Shown piece after piece: positions 34,762 to 42,780 of a stretch of 64,000 nucleotides of DNA (its first letter is position 1; every line of letters begins with the position of its first letter). Origin of the DNA: Glaciihabitans sp. (GTDB taxonomy: Bacteria; Actinomycetota; Actinomycetes; Actinomycetales; Microbacteriaceae); contig JAODBD010000011.1 in NCBI GenBank assembly GCA_025463785.1, positions 62,001 through 126,000 on the forward strand. Direction: 5' to 3'. Under the pieces are notes generated by a model. It made no database searches. It had not been told where the DNA came from and worked only from the letters and a program-made list of their open reading frames with translations. The position numbers and the translations under genes were made by a program.

Positions 34762-35537
34762 TGCACGACCGGCTTCCTGCGGCTCGACGAAATAGACCCC
34801 GAGATCTTGCGGATGGCGCTCTTGGGCGCATGACGGGCCAACCAGATCAGGGCGCGGTAGCGAACAGTTGGGATGGAAATAACCTTGCCTCGTTCGACGT
34901 CTTTGAGTGCAGCCTTAACCAGTGGTTCGGCGTCGATCCACAGGAAGTTTGGAATGCTGCTCGTTGTGACCCCGGCTCGCTCATGAAACTCGGTATGGAC
35001 CCAGCCGGGACAGAGCGCGGTGACGGTGACACCCGTACCCTTGAGCTCAATCGACAGTCCCTCACTGAAGGAAGTCACCCAGGCCTTGATCGCCGAGTAA
35101 CTGCCGAGGGTGATGAAGCCGGCCGTGCTCGACACGTTGAGAATCGCCCCTGTGCCCCGCGGCAGCATCCCGCGCGCGGCGGCACCGGAAAGCACGAGCA
35201 CAGCACGGCACATCACCTCGAACCCGCGGTCGTGGGCGCCGACATCCGGGTCGATCAGGGAAGTATGGACGCTGAAACCGGCGTTGTTCACGAGCAGGTC
35301 GATTGGGTTGTCAGGGTCTTCGAGCCGGGCGGCGACCTTGCTGACATCAGCGCGATCGGCGAGGTCGGCCTGAAGGATTTCGACCGTTCTTCCCATCGCG
35401 CGGATCTCGGTCGCCATGTCTTCCAGTCGAGACGCGGTGCGCGCGACGAGCACGAGGTCGTAACCACGCGCAGCGAGAATCCGAGCGAACGCGGCACCAA
35501 TGCCGGACGTTCCCCCCGTTACGAGAGCTACAGCCAT
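34758..35537 (-). CDS. Short-chain dehydrogenase/reductase
   Basis: NAD(P)-dependent reductase of 259 residues. Cofactor motif TGGTSGIG, NNAG motif (LLVNNAGFS), catalytic Ser in NVSSTAGF and YxxxK (YSAIKAW) are intact. The fold resembles ketoacyl/dihydroxyacetone-type reductases; in this operon reduction of alkyl- or acyl-DHAP would fit (inference). ATG 35537 is taken as start. First gene of the minus-strand operon, divergent from the ferritin-like gene at 35615 across 77 bp. Confidence 0.9.
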   Translation of the reverse strand: MAVALVTGGTSGIGAAFARILAARGYDLVLVARTASRLEDMATEIRAMGRTVEILQADLADRADVSKVAARLEDPDNPIDLLVNNAGFSVHTSLIDPDVGAHDRGFEVMCRAVLVLSGAAARGMLPRGTGAILNVSSTAGFITLGSYSAIKAWVTSFSEGLSIELKGTGVTVTALCPGWVHTEFHERAGVTTSSIPNFLWIDAEPLVKAALKDVERGKVISIPTVRYRALIWLARHAPKSAIRKISGSISSSRRKPVVQ

Positions 35538-35614
35538 GACACTTACGATACGGTCTTGACAGGTAACTTTCGTGCGTCGCACAGTTCCTTAACCAGCGAC
35601 AAGGGCTCCAACTC

Positions 35615-36436
35615 ATGACAACTACTGGCGATGTCGGTCAGCGCACACGCTTTGACGTGCGCGAATTCGCCCGTACCGCGCGAGGAAACCACCGCGCAGA
35701 GCTGCAGCTTGCCGAATATACGGACGCCCCACTCAGCGCCGAGAGCCTGCACGCCGTGCGTTATCTTGGTCGCCTGGAGAGCGCAACGATGGAGCACCTG
35801 CGCAACCTCCTCGTCACCGCGACCCATAAGGACGCTCGCGTCACGGCATTCCTGGTCACCTGGGCGTTTGAGAAATTCTGGATCGCGGATGCCCTCGACG
35901 CGGTTCTCCAGGCCAACGGCAGTCCCAAGGCCCAGGACGTCGTGGAAGGCAAGCCACGCAAAACCCGCAGCGAGCACAGCGACCGTCGTGGCCCCATCCG
36001 CCGTGCAGTCTCGGCAATTCGGCTCGGAGTGCCGATCATCGCCGTCCACGTGACCACTGGCCTCGTCGATGAATGGATCACCCGCGCCGCGTACGTCCGG
36101 CTTGCGGCGGCATCCAAGAGCGCAGCGCTCGCGTCGACAGTTTCGATGATTCTGGATGTGAAGCAGCGTCACGCAGACTTCTTCGAAGACGAGGCGCTGG
36201 CTCGCCTTACGGGCTCTCGCCGTGCAGTGAAACTCACCCGCAACGCGCTTCTCAAGGCGGCCTGGCCCATTGGCGCTGTTGATCGCTCGGCCGAAGACCG
36301 CACGTTCTTTGAGTCCTACGTTTTTGGCGGAGATGCAGGCATTGCCAGCGCCGCCGCGATCGAGTTGCAGGTTGCCGCGCTGCCCGGTCTTGATACCACA
36401 ATCGGGGCAGCGGTCGCCCAGAAACTGTTGCCGTGA
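35615..36436 (+). CDS. Ferritin-like protein lacking half of the di-iron ligands
   Basis: Helical protein of 273 residues, clearly paralogous to that encoded at 38789-39583: RYLGRLE (Glu55), WAFEKFWIADALDAVL, VDEWITRAAYVRLA (Glu153) and KQRHADFF (His186) align with the partner. Where the partner has the ligands Glu77, His80 and Glu171, this protein has Lys87, Ile90 and Lys183. It should not assemble a normal di-iron centre, so a structural or regulatory partner role is likely (inference). It is the first gene of the plus-strand operon, and its stop overlaps the reductase-HAD start (GTGA). Confidence 0.75.
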   Translation: MTTTGDVGQRTRFDVREFARTARGNHRAELQLAEYTDAPLSAESLHAVRYLGRLESATMEHLRNLLVTATHKDARVTAFLVTWAFEKFWIADALDAVLQANGSPKAQDVVEGKPRKTRSEHSDRRGPIRRAVSAIRLGVPIIAVHVTTGLVDEWITRAAYVRLAAASKSAALASTVSMILDVKQRHADFFEDEALARLTGSRRAVKLTRNALLKAAWPIGAVDRSAEDRTFFESYVFGGDAGIASAAAIELQVAALPGLDTTIGAAVAQKLLP

Positions 36437-38763
36437 GCTCGAAGTCCGCGAACGTCGATCTGGGATCGGCGCACGTATTTCTTACCGGCGGCACAGGGTT
36501 CCTCGGCCAGGCGGTCCTCGAGCGCCTGCTCTCAGACCATCCGGGCACGACGGTGACGTTGCTCATCCGCAAGAAGGGCAGCACTCCGGCCGAGGATCGC
36601 CTCCGCACGCTTCTCAAGAAGCCGGTCTTCCGCGTGTGGCGTGAAAAGGTTGGTGAAGAGGAGGTCGAGCGTGCGGTGCGCGAGCGGCTTCGCGTGGTTG
36701 AAAGCGGGCTGGGTCCGTTGCCGCCGCTTCCCTCCGACCTTGATGTGGTCATCCATTCGGCTTCCACGGTGTCGTTCGATCCGCCCATCGATGCGGCGTT
36801 CGATACGAATGTCGGCGGCGCGGTTGGCCTCTACGAAGCGCTCCTCGCCAGTGGCAGCGACCCGCAGGTTGTGCATGTCTCCACGTGTTACGTCGGCGGA
36901 ATACGTAAGGGTGTGGCGCCGGAGGCGGCCCTGACCCATGACGTCGACTGGCGCGCAGAGTACGAGGCAGCCAGGAGCGCCCGGGTTCGCGTCGAACTGG
37001 CGTCTCGCCAGCCGGACACCCTGCGTGGCTTCATCGAGGATTCTCGCGCCGTGCACGGTAAGGAGGGCCCGCAGGCCGTCGCGAAGTACGCGGAGGCCGC
37101 TCGTGTCGAGTGGGTCCAGAGCCTGCTGGTCGACTACGGCCGCACGCGCGCCGAGAGCCTCGGCTGGACCGACGTCTACACTCTCACCAAGGCCTTCGCG
37201 GAGCGCGCGGCAGAGCAACTATGGGCTGCCAACGGCCACCGGCTGTCAATCGTGCGGCCGGCCATCATCGAAAGCGCTCTGCGGCATCCGTATCCCGGTT
37301 GGATCGATGGATTCAAGGTCGCCGACCCGCTGATCCTTGCGTACGGACGTGGCCAGCTGCCTGAATTCCCAGGCCTGCCCGACAGCGCTCTGGATGTCAT
37401 CCCGGTCGACTACGTCGTCAACGTTATTCTCGCGGTCGCCGCCAATCCCGCTCCCGCCGCCGAGCCGGAATACTTCCACGTCAGCTCGGGGGCGAGCAAT
37501 CCGCTGCCCATGCACCGCATGTTCTACAACGTCAATCTGTTCTTCAAGAACAATCCCATGCCGCAGCAGGGTTCCGGCGAGCACATCGTCGCACCGACCT
37601 GGCGCTTCCCCGGCGGGCGCAAGGTCGAGAGCGCGCTGCGACGGGCATTGCAACGCAACGAGCGTCGCGTGAAGTGGCTTGAGCGATTCCGTTCCACGGC
37701 CCGCAACCGCGGCAAGATGGCCAAGGTCCAGCAGCGCCGAAGCGATCTTGAGCTTCTTAGCAACTTCACCGAGCTCTATCGCGCCTACGTGCAGACCGAG
37801 ATTATCTTCGACGACACGCATACCAAGGCGCTCAATGCGCGGATCCCGGCCAAACTGCGTGACGACATCGGCTTCGACGTGACTGCCATCGATTGGGAAG
37901 ACTACTTCCAGCGGGTTCACTTCCCGGCGGTCATGGCCATGACGCGCGCGTTCACGGTGCGTCCGACTGCGAGTGAGAAGACCGAGCGGGTGCTCCCGCG
38001 GCGCACTGATGTCGTCGCCGTATTCGACCTCGAAGGCACGGTCGTCGACGTCAATCTTGCGGTGCAGTACCTCTGGGTTCGTTCCGCCGGTTTCCGCAAG
38101 GCAGCGTGGCCCGGAGAATTCCTGAGCCTTGCCGCCAACCTCCCGACCTATCTGAAGGCCGAACGCCGAGATCGCGGCGAGTTCATCCGCGTATTCCTTC
38201 GGCGCTACAAGGGGATGCCCGTCGCACGTCTCGAAAAAGTCGTCTCGAAAGGCTACGGAGACACACTTCTGCGCCACACCCTCCCCGAGGCCGTCGAGCG
38301 CATCCGCGAGCACCGTGCAGCGGGTCATCGCACGGTGCTCGTTACCGGATCCATCGGCATCCTTGCCTCGCCCCTTGCCGGCCTGTTCGACGAGGTCGTC
38401 GCGAGCACAATGCACCAGCAGGATGGCGTTCTCACCGGATTCCTGGAGCGCCCGCCCCTCGTGGACGAGGCCCGTGCCGCGTGGCTGCGCCAATACGCAG
38501 CAGCGAATGGCATTAACCTTTCGCAGTCCTATGGCTACGGGGACAGCCATGCAGACCTGGTCTGGCTCGAGTTGCTGGGAAATCCCAGTGCTGTGAACCC
38601 GGACACCAATCTTTCCCGTGAGGCGCAGCGAAGACGTTGGAGAATCTACAACTGGAAACGCGGCGCGAACAAGCTGACGCATGATGGCATTGCCCAGGCC
38701 CATAATGGAGTAGCTTCTGCCAGCGCCACATCCGAGGAAGCATCGAAGGGAGCGGGAACGTAG
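36433..38763 (+). CDS. Fatty acyl reductase (SDR) fused to a HAD-IB hydrolase domain
   Basis: 776-residue two-domain protein. Residues 1-510 resemble fatty acyl-CoA reductases (NAD-binding_4 fold): VFLTGGTGFLG, HSASTVSFDPP, TYVGG-like CYVGGIRKG, the YxxxK pair Tyr249/Lys253 (VYTLTKAF), and a C-terminal helical part. Residues about 525-745 are a HAD subfamily IB (SerB/CicA-like) domain: motif I VFDLEGTVVD with nucleophile Asp532 but Glu534 in place of the usual second Asp, motif II VLVTGS, motif IV YGYGDSHADL. Together they could make a long-chain alcohol and hydrolyse a phosphate. Similar fusions occur in mycobacteria. Ferritin-like paralogues lie on each side. Confidence 0.85.
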   Translation: MSSKSANVDLGSAHVFLTGGTGFLGQAVLERLLSDHPGTTVTLLIRKKGSTPAEDRLRTLLKKPVFRVWREKVGEEEVERAVRERLRVVESGLGPLPPLPSDLDVVIHSASTVSFDPPIDAAFDTNVGGAVGLYEALLASGSDPQVVHVSTCYVGGIRKGVAPEAALTHDVDWRAEYEAARSARVRVELASRQPDTLRGFIEDSRAVHGKEGPQAVAKYAEAARVEWVQSLLVDYGRTRAESLGWTDVYTLTKAFAERAAEQLWAANGHRLSIVRPAIIESALRHPYPGWIDGFKVADPLILAYGRGQLPEFPGLPDSALDVIPVDYVVNVILAVAANPAPAAEPEYFHVSSGASNPLPMHRMFYNVNLFFKNNPMPQQGSGEHIVAPTWRFPGGRKVESALRRALQRNERRVKWLERFRSTARNRGKMAKVQQRRSDLELLSNFTELYRAYVQTEIIFDDTHTKALNARIPAKLRDDIGFDVTAIDWEDYFQRVHFPAVMAMTRAFTVRPTASEKTERVLPRRTDVVAVFDLEGTVVDVNLAVQYLWVRSAGFRKAAWPGEFLSLAANLPTYLKAERRDRGEFIRVFLRRYKGMPVARLEKVVSKGYGDTLLRHTLPEAVERIREHRAAGHRTVLVTGSIGILASPLAGLFDEVVASTMHQQDGVLTGFLERPPLVDEARAAWLRQYAAANGINLSQSYGYGDSHADLVWLELLGNPSAVNPDTNLSREAQRRRWRIYNWKRGANKLTHDGIAQAHNGVASASATSEEASKGAGT

Positions 38764-38788
38764 CTAGTCACGTTCCCGGAGACGACTC

Positions 38789-39583
38789 ATGGCATTTGAT
38801 ATCGATAAGTTCACTGAGACATCAGTCAGAGTGCCTTGGGACGATCTCGACCTCGAGAAGTTTCGCGATCATCCTCTTCCTGACTCCACGCTTCGCACGC
38901 TGCGGTACATGACGGATGTCGAATACCACACGGTCTGTTACACACGTGATCTGCTCACGACGCCCTCGCACAAAGAGGCCGACATGAGCGCATTCATGAC
39001 CATGTGGAACCGCGAAGAGTTCTGGCACGGCGAGGCCCTGTCCACCGTTCTGGGCATCCACGGCATCACCGTTGATTTCGACGAGGTGAAGGCCAGCCGT
39101 CTGAAGCTCGGTTGGAAGGATCGGCTCGACCCGATCAAGCAGTCCATCGCCGGCAAGATCGTCGGAAACGACTTCGTTGCAGTACACATGGCCTGGGGCG
39201 CGGCCAATGAACTGTCGGCCATCGCCGCGTACAACCGCATGGCTGAGCTTGAGAAAGATCCGACGCTTGCGGAGCTGCTTCGTCGCATTGCCAAGCAGGA
39301 GGCCCGCCACGTCGCTTTTTACACCTCCCAGGCGCGGGAGCGTCTTGCAAAAAGCAAGAAGGCCCAGGTCATCGCCCGGTTCGCCCTCGGCAAGTTCTGG
39401 GCACCCGTCGGCTCGAGCATCATGGAGCGTGTAGAGGTCAAGCACGTGATGAATCACCTCATGAGTGGCCCGGATGGTCGCAAAGCCGCGCGCAGGATCG
39501 ACTCGTCGATCAGCAGCATGCCGGGACTCACCGGACTCACGATTGTTGAGGATTCTCTCAACGCACTGGGCATCGCCGCCTAG
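38789..39583 (+). CDS. Ferritin-like di-iron protein
   Basis: Soluble four-helix protein of 264 residues with a full set of carboxylate-bridged di-iron ligands in the expected order: Glu45 (DVEYHTV), Glu77-x-x-His80 (EEFWHGEAL), Glu141 (AANELSAI) and Glu171-x-x-His174 (KQEARHVAFY). Proteins of this fold are oxygenases, desaturases or deformylating enzymes. I cannot name the family further. It has GGAGACG before ATG 38789 and follows the reductase-HAD gene by 25 bp. In this setting oxidation or desaturation of an alkyl chain, aldehyde or ether lipid is the attractive idea (inference). Confidence 0.82.
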   Translation: MAFDIDKFTETSVRVPWDDLDLEKFRDHPLPDSTLRTLRYMTDVEYHTVCYTRDLLTTPSHKEADMSAFMTMWNREEFWHGEALSTVLGIHGITVDFDEVKASRLKLGWKDRLDPIKQSIAGKIVGNDFVAVHMAWGAANELSAIAAYNRMAELEKDPTLAELLRRIAKQEARHVAFYTSQARERLAKSKKAQVIARFALGKFWAPVGSSIMERVEVKHVMNHLMSGPDGRKAARRIDSSISSMPGLTGLTIVEDSLNALGIAA

Positions 39584-39591
39584 CGCGGAAC

Positions 39592-39609
39592 CGCCCCCGT
39601 AATGGGGCG
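39592..39609 (+). terminator. Weak hairpin after the ferritin-like operon
   Basis: CGCCCC and GGGGCG form a 6-bp G/C stem with a 6-base loop, 8 bp past the stop at 39583. No T-run. The desaturase gene 160 bp further on may have its own promoter. Confidence 0.3.
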
Positions 39610-39620
39610 ACGCACCGCAG

Positions 39621-39767
39621 CTAAGCTGCGAGTTCGTCGATAGCGGCGAACAGGTCGGCGGGGTAACGTTGTAATAGCTGCCCAGGACTTTGGTCGCTTA
39701 TCTTGACCACTCCTCGCTGCGCACTCGTGTATGCGGTGAACGCTACTTCGGAACGAGGCCCGCGCAT
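39621..39767 (-). CDS. Possible 48-residue small protein
   Basis: An open frame whose ATG shares the palindrome CATG with the start of the divergent desaturase gene. The peptide (..GVVKISDQSPGQLLQRYPADLF, AAIDELAA) looks protein-like, but third-position GC is lower than in neighbours and no good ribosome site is seen. Not recognised; may be chance. Confidence 0.2.
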   Translation of the reverse strand: MRGPRSEVAFTAYTSAQRGVVKISDQSPGQLLQRYPADLFAAIDELAA

Positions 39768-40893
39768 GAGCACAGTAATACCTACCGGTACCGCGATACC
39801 CACCGGCACCGGCGCACCTGCCGTGCGCATCATCCGTACGCAGCCGCGTGGCGATCGGGCGAACCCCACGACCGAGTATTCGGCCCTTCTCCACACCGTT
39901 CGGGATGCCGGACTCCTGCGTCGCACCCCCGGGTACTACTACATCGCCTTCGGCGTCATCACGGTCGTTCTTGGCGCCATCGTGGCCGGTTCGATCCTGC
40001 TCGGCAACTCGTGGTATCAGCTGCTGATGGCGGCGGGCCTCGGTATTGTTCTCACGCAGTATGCGTTTCTCGCGCACGAGGCATCCCATCGCCAGGTCTT
40101 CGAGTCGGGCAAAGCCAATGACATCGCGGGCCGCACGATCGCGAACCTGTTCGTCGGCATCAGTTACTCGTGGTGGATGACCAAGCACTCCCGGCATCAC
40201 GCCAATCCGAACGTTCTTGGCAAGGATCCAGACGTCGCACAGGACTTCGTGTCATTCACGGTCGAAGATGCCGCCAGCACAAGAGGCATTCACGCCTGGG
40301 CGACGCGACGCCAGGGTTACCTGTTCTTCCCCGTCCTCATCTTTGAGGGACTGAACCTCCACCTGCAGGGCTTCCGCACGGTCTTCGGCCGCGGCAAGGT
40401 CGACAAGCGGTGGATCGAAGTCACGATGCTTTCGCTGCGGGTCGGCGCATACCTGACCGCTGTCTTCATCCTGTTGCCGCCCGGAATGGCCGCGGCATTC
40501 GTCGGAGTCCAGCTCGCGGTGTTTGGTATTTACATGGGCGCCTCGTTTGCGCCAAATCACACCGGGATGCCACTCCTGGCGCACGACTCCAAGGTCGACT
40601 TCCTGAGTCGACAGGTGCTGACTTCGCGCAATATTTCGGGCGGCTGGCTCGTCAACGCCTACATGGGTGGCCTCAACTTCCAGGTGGAGCACCACCTGTT
40701 CCCGAACATGCCACGCCCGCACCTTCGTGCCGCGCAGGTCATCGCGAAGGAATACTGCAAGACCCACAACATTGAGTACACCGAAACCACGGTGTGGCAG
40801 GCGTACGCGATCGTGGTGCGATACATGAACAAGGTCGGCCTCTCGGCCCGCAACTCGTTCATGTGCCCGGTGGCGAGTTCGTTCGGTCGATAG
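39766..40893 (+). CDS. Membrane fatty acyl desaturase
   Basis: Integral membrane di-iron desaturase of 375 residues. Three His boxes are present: HEASH, HSRHH (MTKHSRHHANPN) and QVEHH (NFQVEHHLFPNM), the last with the Gln typical of acyl-CoA/acyl-lipid front-end type desaturases. Hydrophobic segments flank them (IAFGVITVVLGAIVAGSILL; AYLTAVFILLPPGM). ATG 39766 is selected for the GAGG site. It follows the ether-lipid-like operon on the same strand, and could desaturate acyl or alkyl chains of the same lipids, but ordinary cold adaptation is equally possible. Confidence 0.9.
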   Translation: MSTVIPTGTAIPTGTGAPAVRIIRTQPRGDRANPTTEYSALLHTVRDAGLLRRTPGYYYIAFGVITVVLGAIVAGSILLGNSWYQLLMAAGLGIVLTQYAFLAHEASHRQVFESGKANDIAGRTIANLFVGISYSWWMTKHSRHHANPNVLGKDPDVAQDFVSFTVEDAASTRGIHAWATRRQGYLFFPVLIFEGLNLHLQGFRTVFGRGKVDKRWIEVTMLSLRVGAYLTAVFILLPPGMAAAFVGVQLAVFGIYMGASFAPNHTGMPLLAHDSKVDFLSRQVLTSRNISGGWLVNAYMGGLNFQVEHHLFPNMPRPHLRAAQVIAKEYCKTHNIEYTETTVWQAYAIVVRYMNKVGLSARNSFMCPVASSFGR

Positions 40894-41014
40894 TTCGGTC
40901 GCGATGAGGGTCGCGACAAGGGTCAGGCGCCAGTCCACACCGGTGGTGTACCGGACGGTCTGTCTGTACTCGTAGGATGGCCTCACGGACCCGAATCCGT
41001 GTGAGGAATTCCTG

Positions 41015-41653
41015 ATGCGTTCTGATTTGCCTGACGTCGCGCACGTGCTCGACGTCGCCGCCAATATTGTCGTGCACGGCGGTTTCGAGACGCTGACACT
41101 GACGTCGCTTGCGTCGGAATGCGGTGAGACCGAGGCTGACCTGGTCGAACTCTTCGGCACCATAGACGAGGCGCTGGTGCTCATGCTCAACCGTGAGTTC
41201 ATGGGTGTCTATGTCTCGATCGTCGACCACATCGAGCGTGATCCGCGAGGCGGTCTGCTGTCGCGGATTTACTACTACACGCTGGCTGCGGTCTACGAAC
41301 GTCCTCTTGCGAAGGTTCTGTACACGGTCGATCCCGTCGCCATGAACTCGATTATGCGAAGCGCCAACAGCTTCGGCTACATCCCGGGGGTCGGCATTCG
41401 TGCGGAGTTGATCGAAAGAATGCAGGTAGCCGGTCTCGCGAAACGAGACGTGGATGCCCGTACCGTCTCCCACATGATCACAATCTTTTCTGCGGGTCTG
41501 GCCCTGAGTGCGCCGCACGAAGATCTCGATCGCATCGTGCGTGGGGTCAGCGATGTGCTTGCCAGGGTCGTCGACATCGAGGTGGCTGATACTACGGCGG
41601 GCAAGACCGCCTTCTACGAATGGGCCATGAGTCTGTCTGAGTCGCGCTCGTAG
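41015..41653 (+). CDS. TetR-family regulator (divergent)
   Basis: Regulator of 212 residues. The N-terminal part fits a TetR helix-turn-helix (VLDVAANIVVHGGFETLTL, TSLASECGETEADLVELFG), though the turn is less typical than usual. The C-terminal helical domain is not recognised. It lies 121 bp after the desaturase gene on the same strand and may control it or the lipid genes (inference). Confidence 0.75.
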   Translation: MRSDLPDVAHVLDVAANIVVHGGFETLTLTSLASECGETEADLVELFGTIDEALVLMLNREFMGVYVSIVDHIERDPRGGLLSRIYYYTLAAVYERPLAKVLYTVDPVAMNSIMRSANSFGYIPGVGIRAELIERMQVAGLAKRDVDARTVSHMITIFSAGLALSAPHEDLDRIVRGVSDVLARVVDIEVADTTAGKTAFYEWAMSLSESRS

Positions 41654-41743
41654 CGAGTCGGCCGCTACAGTTCGCGGGAATTCTCTCGCCCGGGTCAGGG
41701 TTGCCAAACACGATACGTTTGCATGGACGAAGGGCGATTGGGC

Positions 41744-42775
41744 ATGGCACAGCAACTCGAGCTTGGACTCGACACATTCGGGGACGTCACCAGGTCGGCC
41801 GACGGCGAACCGACCTCCTACCCCCAGGTGATCCGTGACGTGATCGACGAAGGCATCCTCGCCGACTCGCTTGGCGTCGACTTCTTTGGCATCGGCGAGC
41901 ATCACCGTGCCGATTTCTCGATCTCCTCACCCGAGATGGTGTTGGCGGCGATTGCCGGCCAGACCTCGCGCATCCGGCTCGGCTCGGCGGTCACCGTGCT
42001 GAGCTCGGACGATCCGATTCGGGTCTTCCAGCGCTTTGCGACGCTGGATGCGGCATCCAATGGTCGTGCAGAAATCATTCTCGGTCGTGGTTCGTTCACG
42101 GAATCATTCCCGCTGTTTGGTTTCGAGCTGACACAGTATGAGCAACTCTTCGAAGAGAAGCTGGATCTCTTTGCCGAGGCACTCAAGGAGCAGCCGATTA
42201 CCTGGTCGGGCCAGTTGCGTTCTCCGCTCGTCGGCCAAAGCGTGTATCCGAAGACCGAGTCGGGGTCGCTCAAGAGCTGGATTGGCGTGGGCGGCAGCCC
42301 CGAGTCTGTCGTACGAGCGGCAAGGCATGGAATGCCCCTGTTGCTTGCCATCATCGGGGGCGCTCCTGAGCGGTTTGCACCGTACGTCGACCTGTATCAC
42401 CGGGCGCTCGCCCAAATGGGGATGCCGGACCTTCCCGTTGGTGTTCACTCACCGGGGCACATCGCCGAAACCGACGAGCAGGCAGCGGCGGAACTCTGGC
42501 CCGACTACAAGATCATGCGAGACCGCATCGGTGCCGAGCGCGGCTGGGGTCCGATGGGTCGCGAGGAGTTTGACTCGGAGATCGAAAACGGCTCACTCTA
42601 TGTCGGCTCGCCCGAGACTGTCGCCCAGAAGATCGCAAAGACTGCGAAGGCGCTCGGGATCGCGCGGTTCGACCTGAAATACAGCGCGGGCCCGTTACCC
42701 CACGCGACGCTCATGCGCTCGATCGAGCTCTACGGCGGGCAGGTCATCCCGCGCGTGCGCGAGCTGCTCGCGTAG
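41744..42775 (+). CDS. LLM-class flavin-dependent oxidoreductase
   Basis: Bacterial luciferase-like monooxygenase or related F420/FMN oxidoreductase, 343 residues. Signatures: FFGIGEHHRADFSISSPEM, IRLGSAVTVLSSDDPIRVFQ, RAEIILGRGSF and the C-terminal GSPETVAQKI and FDLKYSAGPLPH. ATG 41744 has AAGGGCG 7 bp upstream; ATG 41723 is in frame. It converges with the TPR gene (5 bp between stops). The substrate cannot be told. Confidence 0.9.
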   Translation: MAQQLELGLDTFGDVTRSADGEPTSYPQVIRDVIDEGILADSLGVDFFGIGEHHRADFSISSPEMVLAAIAGQTSRIRLGSAVTVLSSDDPIRVFQRFATLDAASNGRAEIILGRGSFTESFPLFGFELTQYEQLFEEKLDLFAEALKEQPITWSGQLRSPLVGQSVYPKTESGSLKSWIGVGGSPESVVRAARHGMPLLLAIIGGAPERFAPYVDLYHRALAQMGMPDLPVGVHSPGHIAETDEQAAAELWPDYKIMRDRIGAERGWGPMGREEFDSEIENGSLYVGSPETVAQKIAKTAKALGIARFDLKYSAGPLPHATLMRSIELYGGQVIPRVRELLA

Positions 42776-42780
42776 CCCGG

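Noticed and set aside
37246-38703. 485-codon minus-strand frame opposite the reductase-HAD gene
   Set aside because: Antisense shadow; the plus-strand frame carries all catalytic motifs.
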